From assembly GCA_017881725.1 (NCBI GenBank), contig JADGQO010000121.1, forward strand, positions 1-48,935: a DNA stretch of 48,935 nt, in the 5' to 3' direction. Shown here piece after piece: positions 48,802-48,935 of the stretch. How positions within the stretch are numbered: position 1 is the first letter of the stretch; each line of letters begins with the position of its first letter. The notes below the pieces were generated by a model. That model ran no database searches and was not told where the DNA came from. It saw nothing but the letters and a program-made list of their open reading frames with translations. A program made the position numbers and the translations under genes. This DNA is from Fibrobacteria bacterium (GTDB lineage: Bacteria; Fibrobacterota; Fibrobacteria; UBA11236).

Positions 48802-48935
48802 CTAGTACCCGCTGAAGCCCTCCAAGCGGATATCGTTCTCGTCCACGCCGCAATCCATGAGCATCTTATGCGACCCATTCACCATGTCGGGCGGTCCGAC
48901 CACGTAAAAGATGGGCGATTGCGCGCCATCCATAT
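48802..48935 (-). CDS. C-terminal end of an FNR-type FAD/NAD(P) oxidoreductase (partial)
   Basis: The last 44 residues of a minus-strand gene that runs off the window. It reads IFYVVGPPDMVNG, then LMDCGVDENDIRLEGFSGY and stops. The CGPP-like VGPPxMV block and the terminal E-x-F-S-G-Y are hallmarks of the NAD(P)-binding domain of ferredoxin/flavodoxin-NADP reductase family enzymes, which move electrons between NAD(P)H and FAD. The usual Cys before G-P-P is Val here. It converges on flgL, with about 97 bases between the stops. Which member of the family it is cannot be told from the fragment. Confidence 0.75.
   Translation of the reverse strand, partial: MDGAQSPIFYVVGPPDMVNGSHKMLMDCGVDENDIRLEGFSGY

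Overview
The window reads as an ordinary chromosomal segment of a flagellated, Gram-negative bacterium with G+C-rich, densely packed genes. My best guess is the Fibrobacterota, a free-living relative of Fibrobacter. The reasons are a secreted GH8 cellulase with an accessory carbohydrate-binding module, PorV-like outer-membrane barrels, secreted proteins ending in type IX-secretion-like sorting tails, an AgmX/PglI-type TonB-like protein, and a sigma-54-linked flagellar operon. This placement is inference: there is no rRNA or tRNA gene in the window, and a deltaproteobacterium-like lineage is not excluded.

Layout. 1-5.1 kb: two REP-like palindromes, a secreted conserved protein, a TonB-like C-terminal-domain protein, a run of degenerate tandem repeats, a SlyD-type isomerase, a DUF2071 protein and a methyltransferase. 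5.1-9.4 kb: a structured intergenic stretch, a DUF6176 protein, a PIF1-like helicase and, converging on it across a good hairpin terminator, a GH8 endoglucanase. 9.6-18.7 kb (minus strand): a lipoprotein cytochrome c with a Cys/His-rich exported partner, a RarD-type transporter, a CAP-domain protein, DoxX, a 1173-residue protein that I assign as pyrophosphate-dependent PEP carboxykinase, a DUF3105 protein and a gamma-glutamylcyclotransferase-like protein. 18.9-31.3 kb: adenylosuccinate lyase, envelope proteins including a PorV-like barrel with an inserted beta-propeller, an RlmD-type rRNA methyltransferase, DUF2167, a second methyltransferase, a visibly A+T-richer Asp-box/YCF48 propeller gene, an aldose-epimerase-fold protein and a 74-residue Cys-rich protein.

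31.3-38.7 kb (minus strand): a signalling and envelope block. It encodes an outer-membrane barrel, a sigma-54 activator without a receiver domain, a CHASE2-Ser/Thr kinase and a TPR/LivJ-type binding protein, the last three probably co-transcribed. 39-40.5 kb: DinB and DHH phosphoesterase genes that overlap. 40.7-48.7 kb: a FlgM-like anti-sigma factor, aspartate kinase, a Crp-like/DUF4388 regulator, then flgJ(SLT)-flgN-flgK-flgL behind a near-consensus sigma-54 promoter. The window ends inside the 3' end of a ferredoxin/flavin-reductase-type gene on the minus strand.

The most interesting items are the PPi-PEPCK candidate (a PEP/oxaloacetate enzyme using pyrophosphate), the PorV barrel with propeller insertion, a related insertion domain shared by FlgK and FlgL, the FlgJ rod-binding/lytic transglycosylase fusion under a sigma-54 promoter, and the CHASE2 kinase plus sigma-54 activator cassette. 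I found no CRISPR array, insertion sequence, prophage or complete undescribed defence system.
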